A DNA stretch of 10,085 nucleotides, from assembly GCA_934635545.1 (NCBI GenBank), contig CAKTZN010000064.1:1-10085 (forward strand). Reading direction: 5' to 3'. Within the stretch, counting starts at the first letter, position 1. Each line of letters starts with the position of its first letter. The position numbers and the translations under genes were made by a program. The notes beneath the pieces were generated by a model that did not search any database, was not told the DNA's origin, and worked only from the letters and a program-made list of their open reading frames with translations. Origin of the DNA: an uncultured Oscillospiraceae bacterium (GTDB lineage: Bacteria; Bacillota; Clostridia; Oscillospirales; Oscillospiraceae). Positions 1 through 6,838 of this stretch are shown here, piece by piece.

Positions 1-423
1 GACTGCCAGAGCCTGATCCATCTGTGCTTCTCCGGCGAGTACACGGAGAAGGAGCTGATGAAGTTCGTCCGGGGCGCAGGCGGACTGAAGGCCCATCTGG
101 GCACCAGCGACGCCCGTGAGGTGGAGCAGCGGATCGCCGCAGGCGACGAGAAGGCCAAGCTGGTGTACGACGCCATGCTGTACGGCGCGGCCAAGTCCCT
201 GGGCGCGCTGGCGGCGGCAGCCGACGGACAGATCGACCGGATCATTCTCACCGGCGGCATCGCCCACTCGAAATATGTGGTGGACTATCTGACGAAGAAG
301 CTGTCCTTCATCGCACCGGTGGAGGTCATGGCCGGTGAGTTCGAGATGGAGGCCCTGGCGGCGGGCGCGTGCCGCGTGCTGGCGGGCCAGGAACAGCCCC
401 ACCGTCTGGCGGAGCTGCTGTAA
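1..423 (+). CDS. buk: Butyrate kinase, C-terminal part (5' end outside window)
   Basis: Butyrate kinase transfers phosphate between butyryl phosphate and ADP, giving butyrate and ATP in the last step of the phosphotransbutyrylase/kinase route of butyrate fermentation in the cytoplasm. The frame is open from base 1 and gives 140 residues, roughly the last 40 percent of a family member of about 355. Visible family features are the GGLKAHLGTSDAREVE stretch at residues 27-42 of the fragment and the acetokinase-superfamily nucleotide-binding segment ILTGGIAHS near residue 82, followed by the EALAAGACRVLAG ending typical of Buk. Acetate and propionate kinases differ in these stretches, so I favour Buk. 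The upstream neighbour is likely ptb or a second buk, but it lies outside the window. The gene is followed by a weak terminator-like hairpin and an unrelated lipoprotein gene. Confidence 0.92.
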   Translation, partial: DCQSLIHLCFSGEYTEKELMKFVRGAGGLKAHLGTSDAREVEQRIAAGDEKAKLVYDAMLYGAAKSLGALAAAADGQIDRIILTGGIAHSKYVVDYLTKKLSFIAPVEVMAGEFEMEALAAGACRVLAGQEQPHRLAELL

Positions 424-445
424 GCGCTGTGTGTTGAAAAAAATC

Positions 446-467
446 TTCCCCCTTTGGGGAACCTTTT
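446..467 (+). terminator. Weak candidate terminator after buk
   Basis: A 6-bp stem (TTCCCC at 446-451 with GGGGAA at 456-461, 4-nt loop) is followed by CC and only four T (464-467). It lies 22 bp past the buk stop codon. The stem and T-tract are short, so termination may be partial and some readthrough into the lipoprotein gene is possible. Confidence 0.4.
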
Positions 468-519
468 GCGGGAGAGATACGTCTAAGGAGTGTCATTCCA
501 GAGAAAGGAAGCGATCATT

Positions 520-1011
520 ATGAAAAAACTGCTTGTATTGGCGTTGGCCGCCTGCTGCGTGCTGGCGCTGGCCGCCTGCACCGACCGTGATCCCCAGCCG
601 GACAGCAATCAGATCCCCAATCCGGTGCATGAGTGCACCGCCGAGGAGCTGACGGAGAAGACCGGCATCACCCTGAACGTGCCCATCACGGCGGTGGATG
701 TGACGTACAGCTACATCGACGGCGGCAAGGAGCCGCTGGCTCAGGTGAGCTTCGTCTATCAGGGACAGACCTACACCTACCGGGGACAGAAGACCCAGAC
801 GGTGAAGGACATCTCCGGTATGTACTATGAGTGGACAAAGACCACCAACGATTCCGAGGATGTGCCCTATACCTGCTACTTCACCGACGAGGGGCAGGGC
901 ATGGCCCTGTGGCACACCGACGGCGTCAGCTATACGCTGGGCATGACGGAGAACGTCACGGAGGAGCTGCTGGTGACCATGTACGGCATCGTGACCGGCG
1001 AAGCGGAATAA
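520..1011 (+). CDS. Small secreted lipoprotein of unknown function
   Basis: A 163-aa protein that I do not recognise at family level. It starts with a lipoprotein signal peptide: two Lys, a hydrophobic core, and a lipobox LAAC with the lipidated Cys at residue 20 (Cys12 and Cys13 lie inside the hydrophobic core). The mature part is polar and rich in Thr and Tyr, with an alternating pattern (VSFVYQGQTYTYRG around residues 80-93) that suggests a small beta-rich domain anchored outside the membrane. It loosely recalls DUF4367-like domains of Firmicutes, but I would not assign it. The ATG at 520 is chosen over a GTG at 490 because AGAAAGGAA (502-510) lies at a proper distance and the signal peptide begins right there. 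It is probably monocistronic and ends at a strong terminator. No clear promoter is seen in the 96 bp upstream. Confidence 0.8.
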   Translation: MKKLLVLALAACCVLALAACTDRDPQPDSNQIPNPVHECTAEELTEKTGITLNVPITAVDVTYSYIDGGKEPLAQVSFVYQGQTYTYRGQKTQTVKDISGMYYEWTKTTNDSEDVPYTCYFTDEGQGMALWHTDGVSYTLGMTENVTEELLVTMYGIVTGEAE

Positions 1012-1022
1012 GCGGAATAAGC

Positions 1023-1057
1023 AAAAAAAGAGACTGGCCTTGCCAGTCTCTTTTTTT
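1023..1057. terminator. Bidirectional intrinsic terminator between convergent genes
   Basis: A perfect 9-bp stem (GAGACTGGC at 1030-1038, GCCAGTCTC at 1042-1050, loop CTT) is flanked by seven A on the left and seven T on the right. It therefore has a proper T-tract when read from either strand. It serves the lipoprotein gene (stop at 1011) and the minus-strand Nudix gene (stop at 1106). Confidence 0.93.
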
Positions 1058-1095
1058 GTGAGCAGGGGAGGGGGGTGAGCCTTCAATGCTACCGG

Positions 1096-1109
1096 GTAAA
1101 ACGTTTTAC
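1096..1109. repeat. Perfect 14-bp palindrome over the nudF stop codon
   Basis: GTAAAACGTTTTAC is its own reverse complement and contains the TAA stop (minus strand, 1106-1108). The AAACGTTT centre is of the kind bound by LacI-family regulators, but a site at the 3' end of two convergent genes has no obvious regulatory target. Confidence 0.5.
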
Positions 1110-1639
1110 AGACCCAGCAGCTTGGCCTTCAGCACGGCGCAGACAGTCTTGGCGTCGGTGATCTCGCCGTCCACGCACAGGCGGGCCAGTTCGTCCAGGG
1201 GCATCCGCTCCACCGCCAGGAATTCGTCCTCGTCCGGGTCGGTGGCCCCGTAGTGGAGATCCTGGGCCAGATAGAGGTACAGCACCTCGTCATAGCAGCC
1301 CGGCGAGGCGATGATCCGGCCCAGAGGCGTCCAGGATTCGGCCACGGCGCCGGTCTCCTCCCGCAGTTCGCGGCGGGCGGTGACGAAGGGCTCCTCGCCC
1401 GGCTCCCGCTTTCCGGCGGGGATCTCCAGCAGCGTGCGGCCGAAGGCGTAGCGGTATTGCCGCACCAGCAGCACGGTGCCGTCAGCCTCCAGGGCCAGGA
1501 TGCCCACGCCGCCGGGATGCTCCACGATCTCGCGGGTGGAGGTGTGGCCGTTGGGCAGCAGCACCTTGTCCCGGCGGACATGGATGATGGCGCCGTCGTA
1601 GATTTTTTCGGTGGAAAGTGTTTTTTCAGTCAGATCCAT
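1106..1639 (-). CDS. nudF: Nudix hydrolase, ADP-ribose pyrophosphatase type
   Basis: A 177-aa cytoplasmic Nudix enzyme of the group that splits ADP-ribose into AMP and ribose 5-phosphate, a housekeeping clean-up reaction. The full Nudix box G-x5-E-x7-REU-x-EE-x-G lies at residues 76-98 (Gly76, Glu82, Arg90, Glu91, Glu94, Glu95, Gly97), with the glutamates that bind Mg2+. The N-terminal part has the ADPR-pyrophosphatase pattern: VLLPNG, then TSTREIVEHPGGVGILAL, a VRQYRYAF motif, and LLEIPAGKREPGE. Length matches the roughly 180-aa NudF/YqkG family. The ATG at 1639 is preceded by AAAAGGAG at 8 nt on the minus strand. The exact substrate cannot be told from sequence; other sugar nucleotides are possible. 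The gene stands alone, convergent to the lipoprotein gene, and the stop codon lies inside a 14-bp palindrome. Confidence 0.9.
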   Translation of the reverse strand: MDLTEKTLSTEKIYDGAIIHVRRDKVLLPNGHTSTREIVEHPGGVGILALEADGTVLLVRQYRYAFGRTLLEIPAGKREPGEEPFVTARRELREETGAVAESWTPLGRIIASPGCYDEVLYLYLAQDLHYGATDPDEDEFLAVERMPLDELARLCVDGEITDAKTVCAVLKAKLLGL

Positions 1640-1670
1640 GGGGGTCTCCTTTTGGGGGGGTTACGGTTGA

Positions 1671-1699
1671 GTGAAGAGAGAAAAGTGAAGAGTGAAGAG
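1671..1699. repeat. GTGAAGAG short direct repeats
   Basis: Three copies of GTGAAGAG occur at 1671-1678, 1685-1692 and 1692-1699, in the leader region of the minus-strand Nudix gene. They start the 326-bp gene-free stretch 1640-1965, which otherwise holds only hairpin repeats (described separately). No convincing promoter for the Nudix gene was found there. Confidence 0.6.
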
Positions 1700-1706
1700 G
1701 TGAGGT

Positions 1707-1725
1707 ATGCCGCCATCGGCGGCAT
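1707..1725. repeat. Short GC-rich hairpin
   Basis: ATGCCGCC (1707-1714) pairs perfectly with GGCGGCAT (1718-1725) around the loop ATC. No T-tract follows on either strand, so it is not a normal terminator. It directly follows the GTGAAGAG repeats. Confidence 0.6.
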
Positions 1726-1753
1726 GATCGGAATTCTTTTCGCCTTTCCCTGT

Positions 1754-1800
1754 GTGTGATTCCGTAGGGCGGGGTGACCACACCCCGCCGTGAATCACAC
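1754..1800. repeat. Two-part inverted repeat of the GTAGGGCGG type
   Basis: A 9-bp outer stem (1754-1762 with 1792-1800, GTGTGATTC and GAATCACAC) encloses a 9-bp inner stem (1768-1776 with 1781-1789, GGCGGGGTG and CACCCCGCC, 4-nt loop). The inner unit starts with CCGTAGGGCGG, the motif shared by the other hairpin repeats in this window. Confidence 0.7.
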
Positions 1801-1821
1801 GGTGGTTTCTTGTGGTCGGTT

Positions 1822-1849
1822 GTAGGGGCCGACGACCCTGTCGGCCCTA
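1822..1849. repeat. Hairpin repeat, GTAGGGGCC type
   Basis: The left arm TAGGGGCCGAC (1823-1833) pairs with GTCGGCCCTA (1840-1849), with one bulged G and a 6-nt loop. It begins with the same GTAGGGGC motif as the neighbouring units. Confidence 0.65.
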
Positions 1850-1863
1850 TTGGCAGCCCGGTT

Positions 1864-1937
1864 GTTTATCGTTAGGGCGGATACCCCAAGGGTACTCGTT
1901 CCGCTGCGCTCCACAGCGCACATCGTCCGCCCCTACG
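1864..1937 (-). repeat. Intergenic repeat copy 1 (matches 6602-6674 inverted)
   Basis: Read on the minus strand, this unit runs from CGTAGGGGCGG to ACGATAAAC, like the plus-strand unit at 6602-6674. In my hand alignment the 3' block of about 51 positions agrees at about 44 with one gap; the 10-12 nt after the first motif do not align. The two ends pair with each other (TAGGGCGGA from 1873, TCCGCCCCTA ending 1935), and an inner stem TACCC-TTG-GGGTA is present. Confidence 0.75.
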
Positions 1938-1965
1938 GAAGCGGTGTACGATGGTGCCAACCGCC

Positions 1966-2148
1966 TTACACCCGGCGGTCGCGCTTCTGGCTGTCGTAGT
2001 GCTTTTGCAGCAGGGGGTAGACGAAGCGGTAGATCAGCTTGTTCTCCAGGTTCAGCATATAGATGGCGAAGGTCACCACGAAGCCGATCGCGCCCACGAT
2101 CAGCAGCTTCCACAGCACCTTGCCCATGATTTTCAACGCTTTTTTCAT
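1966..2148 (-). CDS. Small single-span membrane protein, unknown function
   Basis: A 60-aa protein I do not recognise. A basic N-terminus (MKKALKIMGKVLWK) is followed by one hydrophobic span of about 18 residues (LLIVGAIGFVVTFAIYML, roughly residues 15-32), then a polar, basic C-terminal tail ending QKRDRRV. The positive-inside rule gives no clear orientation because both ends are basic. The start at 2148 is chosen because AAGGAGG sits 8-9 nt upstream on the minus strand; a start 21 bp earlier would lie inside that ribosome site and before the upstream stop. It begins 14 bp after the 539-aa dehydratase subunit, whose stop codon overlaps its ribosome site, so translation is probably coupled. 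Linkage suggests, but does not show, a role with the dehydratase, such as membrane attachment. Confidence 0.72.
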   Translation of the reverse strand: MKKALKIMGKVLWKLLIVGAIGFVVTFAIYMLNLENKLIYRFVYPLLQKHYDSQKRDRRV

Positions 2149-2162
2149 TTGACGGTTCCTCC

Positions 2163-3782
2163 TTACCACGCCTCGCTGTCGTCAAAGTCCACCAGCGTGG
2201 CGTCCAGCGGCGTCTCATTCAGGACGACGGACATGTAATCGTTGACGCAGCGGCGCATATCCCGGCGGGAGATGGTGCGGCAGTCCTCCAGATCGTGCTC
2301 GACAAAGATGAAGTGGAAGCCCAGGTCACGGGCCTGCTCCTCCATCAGGGCGTGGACGCCGTTCATGCCCTTGCAGGCCACGTTGTCGTTGAACAGCACC
2401 ATGTCGCAGTGGAAATTCCGGGCCCAGTCCCACACGGCGTTCACGTTGTCCCAGCCGCCCACGGCGTGGTGGCGCATGACGCCCTTTTCCGAGAACAGGG
2501 CCAGGTCGTCCATGGCCTGCTCGGGGTCGGTGGTGGAGATCATGTTGTGGCCCATGGTGGAGTCCATGTTCAGCACGATGTTGATGCCCCAGCAGTTCTG
2601 GGTCCAGGTGGGGAAGTCGGTATAGTACACGGCGGAGGGACCCCACAGGAAGGCCCGGTGGCGGGTGGTGCCGCCGAAGGGCTCATAGCGGCGCTCATAG
2701 GCCTGCTGCATCAGCTTCAGCACCTTGCGGTCGTTCCTGGTGAACTGATCCTCCTGGCCGTTGACGCTGGCCCAGGAGTACAGGCGGTACAGCGTCTCGG
2801 CGATGCCGCACAGGGCGGAGTAGGGGGTCTTGAAGATGTCCCACTTCTCCAGCTCGATGGTGTTCTGCTCGTTCATGTGGGCGGCCCGGTCGAACAGGGC
2901 GTCCCAGTCGTACTGGACGCCGTACTCCTTTTCGATGAAGGCGATGGCGTCCTTCAGCACCTGCTTGGAGTAGGGGTGTGCGCCGGGCTCGTTGTGGATC
3001 ATGGCCATGGTCACCGGGAAGTCGGGCAAGCCGATGCGACGGCGCTGGAACATGGAGGTGGCCTCGCTGGCGTTGCAGGGCATGTTGGTGGACAGCATGG
3101 CCTTGCCGAAGATGGGGAAGTCGTCGTCGATGGCCACGCCGGTCTCCGCCGAGCAGCGGGAGCACACGTCCGCCGCCAGGCCGAAGGACTCCGCCACGTC
3201 GATATAGTGGGGCTGGAGATGCTGGTCGATGTCGCAGATGATGAACTCCGGCAGGGTCTGCAGCGGGATGGGGATCAGGCCGGGGAAGCCCGCCATAAAC
3301 AGGGGCGGCAGCACCTCGTCCATAGGCACGATCCGGTCGGACAGGGGCCCGCCGCCGAAGCGCCTGTCGTTGGACAGCACCAGGGCGATCTTCTTGGTAA
3401 GGCTCACCACGATGCAGTGCATGTTCATATGGGCGATGCGCAGCTCCTCGCCACGGAAGCCCTCGAAGAGGCGGTCGATAAAGGCGAAGGTGCCCAGATA
3501 GGAGCCCATCCAGCGGTACTCCCAGAAGCCCTTCAGGCAGGGGACAGGGGCGGAGGCCACCATCTTGCCCATGGCCAGCAGGTTATTCAGCCACGCGCCG
3601 TAGTCCACCAGGGTGTCCTTCACGCCGCGCCATTCCCGGTAGCGGGCGATGCCGGTCTTGTCCTGATAGCGGCTGCGGAGGCCGCCGGTGCCGTGGCGTG
3701 CCTGCCACTTGGGGTCGAACCGCTCCAGCTTTTTGTCGATGGCCGCGCAGGCGGCGGTCAGCGGATTCTTGATCTTCTTCAT
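2163..3782 (-). CDS. 2-hydroxyacyl-CoA dehydratase family subunit, large (539 aa)
   Basis: A member of the 2-hydroxyglutaryl-CoA dehydratase D-component / benzoyl-CoA reductase subunit family (HgdA/HgdB, HadBC, FldBC, LcdAB, BcrBC). These iron-sulfur heterodimers remove water from (R)-2-hydroxyacyl-CoA by a ketyl-radical route, or reduce aromatic CoA esters, in the cytoplasm. Candidate cluster-ligand cysteines are Cys207 and Cys210 (CSRC), Cys236 (MPCNAS) and Cys470 (NVACKG). The end, FVEHDLEDCRTISRRDMRRC (residues 494-512), resembles the family's C-terminal acidic-then-basic segment but lacks the classical GQLRTR motif of its partner. At 539 aa it is longer than most family subunits (about 375-480); the extra length appears to be N-terminal. 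Its start overlaps the partner's stop as ATGA (3779-3782), with a GGGGGAG ribosome site inside the partner gene. Substrate unknown. Confidence 0.85.
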   Translation of the reverse strand: MKKIKNPLTAACAAIDKKLERFDPKWQARHGTGGLRSRYQDKTGIARYREWRGVKDTLVDYGAWLNNLLAMGKMVASAPVPCLKGFWEYRWMGSYLGTFAFIDRLFEGFRGEELRIAHMNMHCIVVSLTKKIALVLSNDRRFGGGPLSDRIVPMDEVLPPLFMAGFPGLIPIPLQTLPEFIICDIDQHLQPHYIDVAESFGLAADVCSRCSAETGVAIDDDFPIFGKAMLSTNMPCNASEATSMFQRRRIGLPDFPVTMAMIHNEPGAHPYSKQVLKDAIAFIEKEYGVQYDWDALFDRAAHMNEQNTIELEKWDIFKTPYSALCGIAETLYRLYSWASVNGQEDQFTRNDRKVLKLMQQAYERRYEPFGGTTRHRAFLWGPSAVYYTDFPTWTQNCWGINIVLNMDSTMGHNMISTTDPEQAMDDLALFSEKGVMRHHAVGGWDNVNAVWDWARNFHCDMVLFNDNVACKGMNGVHALMEEQARDLGFHFIFVEHDLEDCRTISRRDMRRCVNDYMSVVLNETPLDATLVDFDDSEAW

Positions 3783-4981
3783 TTCGTCTCCCCCTTTCGG
3801 GCCGCTTCCAGCTTCTTGATCTCCAGGCTCTCCACAAACGCCTGGAACCGGGTGCGGAGCTGTCCGGCAGAGCCCAGGGTGTATTCCTTTTCAATGGTGC
3901 AGCAGGGGATGCCCCGCTCGGCGCTGAGGATATGGCTGGCCAGCACCTTCTCGTAGCTCCAGAATTCGCAGAACTTCATGCTCTCGTAGATGATGCCGTC
4001 GGCGTGATAGTCCTTCACCAGGCGCTCCAGCTCATCGTGGCGCTGGTCGATCTTGCCGCCGTCCATGAACCGGGCGCACTGGTTCCAGTGGAGGTAGTGG
4101 CGGCAGATGGCGTCATAGGCGGTCTCGCCGTCATGAATCTCGATCTCCTCGCGGCTGGGGAAGCTGCCGAAGCAGTATCGGTCGGCCACCACCATGGCGC
4201 CGCACATCTCCAGCAGCTTGGTGAACTCGGGGTCGTCGATCTCGCTGCCGGCCAGCACCACGCGGGCCCGGAAGGGGAACTTCGGCTCCGGCTGGCGGGT
4301 CTTCAGCTCCTCCAGCGTCTCCTTCAGATAGGGCAGGATCAGGTCGTGGGGACACACCTGGCTGACCAGTTGGATCACATGGAACTCATAGCCGGTGATG
4401 GGCGGGTTGTCCAGCTTACGGAAATCGCCGATCGCGGTGACGGTGCGGCACAGGTCGTTGTGCTTTTCGATGGCGGCGCGCAGGGCCTTTTCGGAGGTGT
4501 CGATGCCGTAGACCTGGTGGAGCTTGTCCAGCACCTTCTCCCGGAGCTGGGCCTTGTAGTAGTCCAGGCTGGTATTGTCGCCCTTCATGGGCGGGTCGAT
4601 GATGGTGACGAAGAAGCGCTCGTTCTCTACCGGCTTCAGCAGGAAGAAGTGCTCCTCCATCCGCTCCATGGCGGCGCAGCCCTCGGCGCCGAACAGGGCG
4701 CCCAGGTAGTTATAGCCCCCCTCGATGGCACGCTCCAGGATGCAGCGGACATAGGGGCAGTTGCGGTTGGTCATGTAGTAGGACGCCACGTCCGCCGTGG
4801 TGCTGTTGGGGGCACGCAGGCGGGAGGAAAAGCAGCCCGGCAGGTTCAGCAGTACCTCCGGGATGTAGTAGCAGTTATAGCCCAGGGCTACCTGTCCCTG
4901 GCCGGTGGCCTGCTCCACCAGCTCGTTGTGGGCCTGCTGCAGCAATTCCTCGAACCAGATGAGATGCTTCAGATCTTTCAT
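3779..4981 (-). CDS. 2-hydroxyacyl-CoA dehydratase family subunit, small (400 aa)
   Basis: The clearer family member of the pair, resembling HgdB, HadC and FldC. Recognisable blocks are GYNCYYIPEVLL (residues 34-45, the usual cysteine followed by a PE motif), NRNCPYVRCILERAIEGGY (72-90), FGAEGCAAMERM (97-108), GSEIDDPEFTKLLE (245-258), KFCEFWSYEK (336-345) and the hallmark C-terminal EKEYTLGSAGQLRTRFQAF (364-382). Cys37, Cys75, Cys102 and Cys338 are likely [4Fe-4S] ligands or lie close to them. The length is normal. I chose the ATG at 4981, not an in-frame one 30 bp upstream, because GAAGGAGAA lies about 8 nt before it. It is the first gene of the operon, behind a promoter at 5033-5061. The activator ATPase (HgdC, HadI or FldI type) and a CoA-transferase are not next to it, so the substrate cannot be inferred from context. 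Confidence 0.9.
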   Translation of the reverse strand: MKDLKHLIWFEELLQQAHNELVEQATGQGQVALGYNCYYIPEVLLNLPGCFSSRLRAPNSTTADVASYYMTNRNCPYVRCILERAIEGGYNYLGALFGAEGCAAMERMEEHFFLLKPVENERFFVTIIDPPMKGDNTSLDYYKAQLREKVLDKLHQVYGIDTSEKALRAAIEKHNDLCRTVTAIGDFRKLDNPPITGYEFHVIQLVSQVCPHDLILPYLKETLEELKTRQPEPKFPFRARVVLAGSEIDDPEFTKLLEMCGAMVVADRYCFGSFPSREEIEIHDGETAYDAICRHYLHWNQCARFMDGGKIDQRHDELERLVKDYHADGIIYESMKFCEFWSYEKVLASHILSAERGIPCCTIEKEYTLGSAGQLRTRFQAFVESLEIKKLEAARKGETK

Positions 4982-5032
4982 AGGCGGTTCTCCTTCTCTC
5001 CACCGCCCCACCGGGCGGCATTTTCTGTGTAA

Positions 5033-5061
5033 ATTCTACCAAAACCGCCGCCGTTCGTCAA
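5033..5061 (-). promoter_or_regulatory. Sigma-70 type promoter of the dehydratase operon
   Basis: On the minus strand, TTGACG (5061-5056) and TAGAAT (5038-5033) are separated by exactly 17 bp, one mismatch each from consensus. Transcription would begin near 5026, giving a leader of about 45 nt before the ATG at 4981. The leader contains a small hairpin (CCGCCC at 5003-5008, GGGCGG at 5013-5018, 4-nt loop). Confidence 0.75.
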
Positions 5062-5128
5062 CGGAAACCGTGCAATATGCGGGAAGTTTTACAATAAAGC
5101 GGCAAAGTGTCGGGAAAGACAACGGGAG

Positions 5129-5173
5129 GGTATATCACCGGGGACGGCAGCATGCCGTCCCCGGTGATATACC
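5129..5173. repeat. Perfect 21-bp hairpin between divergent promoters
   Basis: Positions 5129-5149 pair without mismatch with 5153-5173 around the loop GCA. The stem begins GGTATATCACCGG. On the plus strand it is followed by GTTTTCATATG, a short T-run; on the minus strand there is no T-run. It lies between the dehydratase promoter and the argG promoter. It could block transcription between the two units or be a protein-binding or mobile repeat; the sequence does not decide. Confidence 0.8.
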
Positions 5174-5182
5174 GTTTTCATA

Positions 5183-5272
5183 TGCATATTCATCCTCGTA
5201 TGCATAATTACCCATCAAATTGTATAACGAACGGATAATTACACGGATATCACATGTGCATTTGCATAAAAA
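5183..5272. promoter_or_regulatory. TGCAT-rich candidate ArgR (AhrC) operator cluster
   Basis: An AT-rich stretch upstream of the argG promoter contains TGCATATTCA (5183-5192), TGCATAATTA (5201-5210), TGTATAACGA (5221-5230), TGCATTTGCA (5257-5266) and TGCATAAAAA (5263-5272). These resemble half-sites of the Firmicute arginine box (CATGAAT and ATTCAAG arms). In addition, CATGAAT (5331-5337) and ATTCAAG (5347-5353) lie just before the argG ribosome site, but 9 bp apart instead of the usual 4. Control of argG by ArgR is expected from biology; the individual sites are tentative. Confidence 0.4.
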
Positions 5273-5296
5273 CACTGAAAAATCTCAAAAACCCCC

Positions 5297-5324
5297 TTGA
5301 CATTTCCTGAATACTGCGTATAAT
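5297..5324 (+). promoter_or_regulatory. Consensus sigma-70 type promoter of argG
   Basis: A perfect TTGACA (5297-5302) and a perfect TATAAT (5319-5324) are separated by 16 bp. Transcription should start near 5331, about 35 nt before the argG ATG. The leader holds a full AAGGAGG (5351-5357). Confidence 0.9.
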
Positions 5325-5365
5325 CATGCACATGAATTACATAAACATTCAAGGAGGAACACACC

Positions 5366-6586
<1,221 letters not shown>

Positions 6587-6601
6587 GACACGCGGCGTAT
6601 T

Positions 6602-6674
6602 CGTAGGGGCGGGGTGAACGCGGTGGAGCGAAGCGAAACGAGCACCCTTGGGGTGCCCCGCCCGCACGATAAAC
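6602..6674 (+). repeat. Intergenic repeat copy 2 (matches 1864-1937 inverted)
   Basis: Begins CGTAGGGGCGGGG and ends ACGATAAAC, starting 16 bp after the argG stop. The outer stem GGGCGGGG (6607-6614) pairs with CCCCGCCC (6656-6663); the inner stem GCACCC (6642-6647) pairs with GGGTGC (6651-6656) around TTG, the two sharing base 6656. It is the inverted relative of 1864-1937. It may weaken transcription from argG into argH, but it lacks a T-tract. Confidence 0.75.
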
Positions 6675-6696
6675 GGAAGCATTACCGATAGAACTC

Positions 6697-6726
6697 TGTA
6701 GGGGGCGATGCCCTCATCGCCCCGCC
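6697..6726. repeat. Hairpin repeat, GTAGGGGGCG type
   Basis: GGGGCGATG (6702-6710) pairs perfectly with CATCGCCCC (6715-6723) around the loop CCCT. It starts with the same TGTAGGGG motif as the units at 1764-1937. It lies in the 252-bp argG-argH gap. Confidence 0.7.
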
Positions 6727-6756
6727 GTATACCGGATATGCCATCGCAAAACGCGC

Positions 6757-6783
6757 GGGCCGATGTGGGCATCGGCCCCTACG
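6757..6783. repeat. Hairpin repeat, GGGCCGATG type
   Basis: GGGCCGATG (6757-6765) pairs perfectly with CATCGGCCC (6770-6778) around TGGG. It ends in CCCCTACGG, so it is the GTAGGGG motif in reverse orientation. It stands about 55 bp before the argH start codon. Confidence 0.7.
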
Positions 6784-6838
6784 GATTAGCACAAGACCCC
6801 CCAGCACCGCACACAACACCACCGAAAGGAGAACCACC

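Noticed and set aside
424..519. Riboswitch or leader RNA before the lipoprotein gene
   Set aside because: The stretch is only 96 bp, with one short hairpin and no recognisable conserved RNA motif.
1640..1965. CRISPR-like array in the repeat cluster
   Set aside because: The units are hairpins of different length and core with no constant repeat-spacer pattern and no cas genes nearby.
1812..2238. Open frames on both strands across the repeat cluster and the small membrane gene
   Set aside because: Their translations are Arg/Pro/Ser-rich and run through hairpin repeats; only the frame 2148-1966 has a ribosome site and a membrane span.
2295..5032. Long plus-strand open frames (about 550 and 370 codons) across the dehydratase genes
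   Set aside because: They are antisense shadows of GC-rich coding DNA: the composition is dominated by Val, Gly, His, Gln and Leu repeats, no family is recognisable, and the minus-strand genes have motifs, ribosome sites and a promoter.
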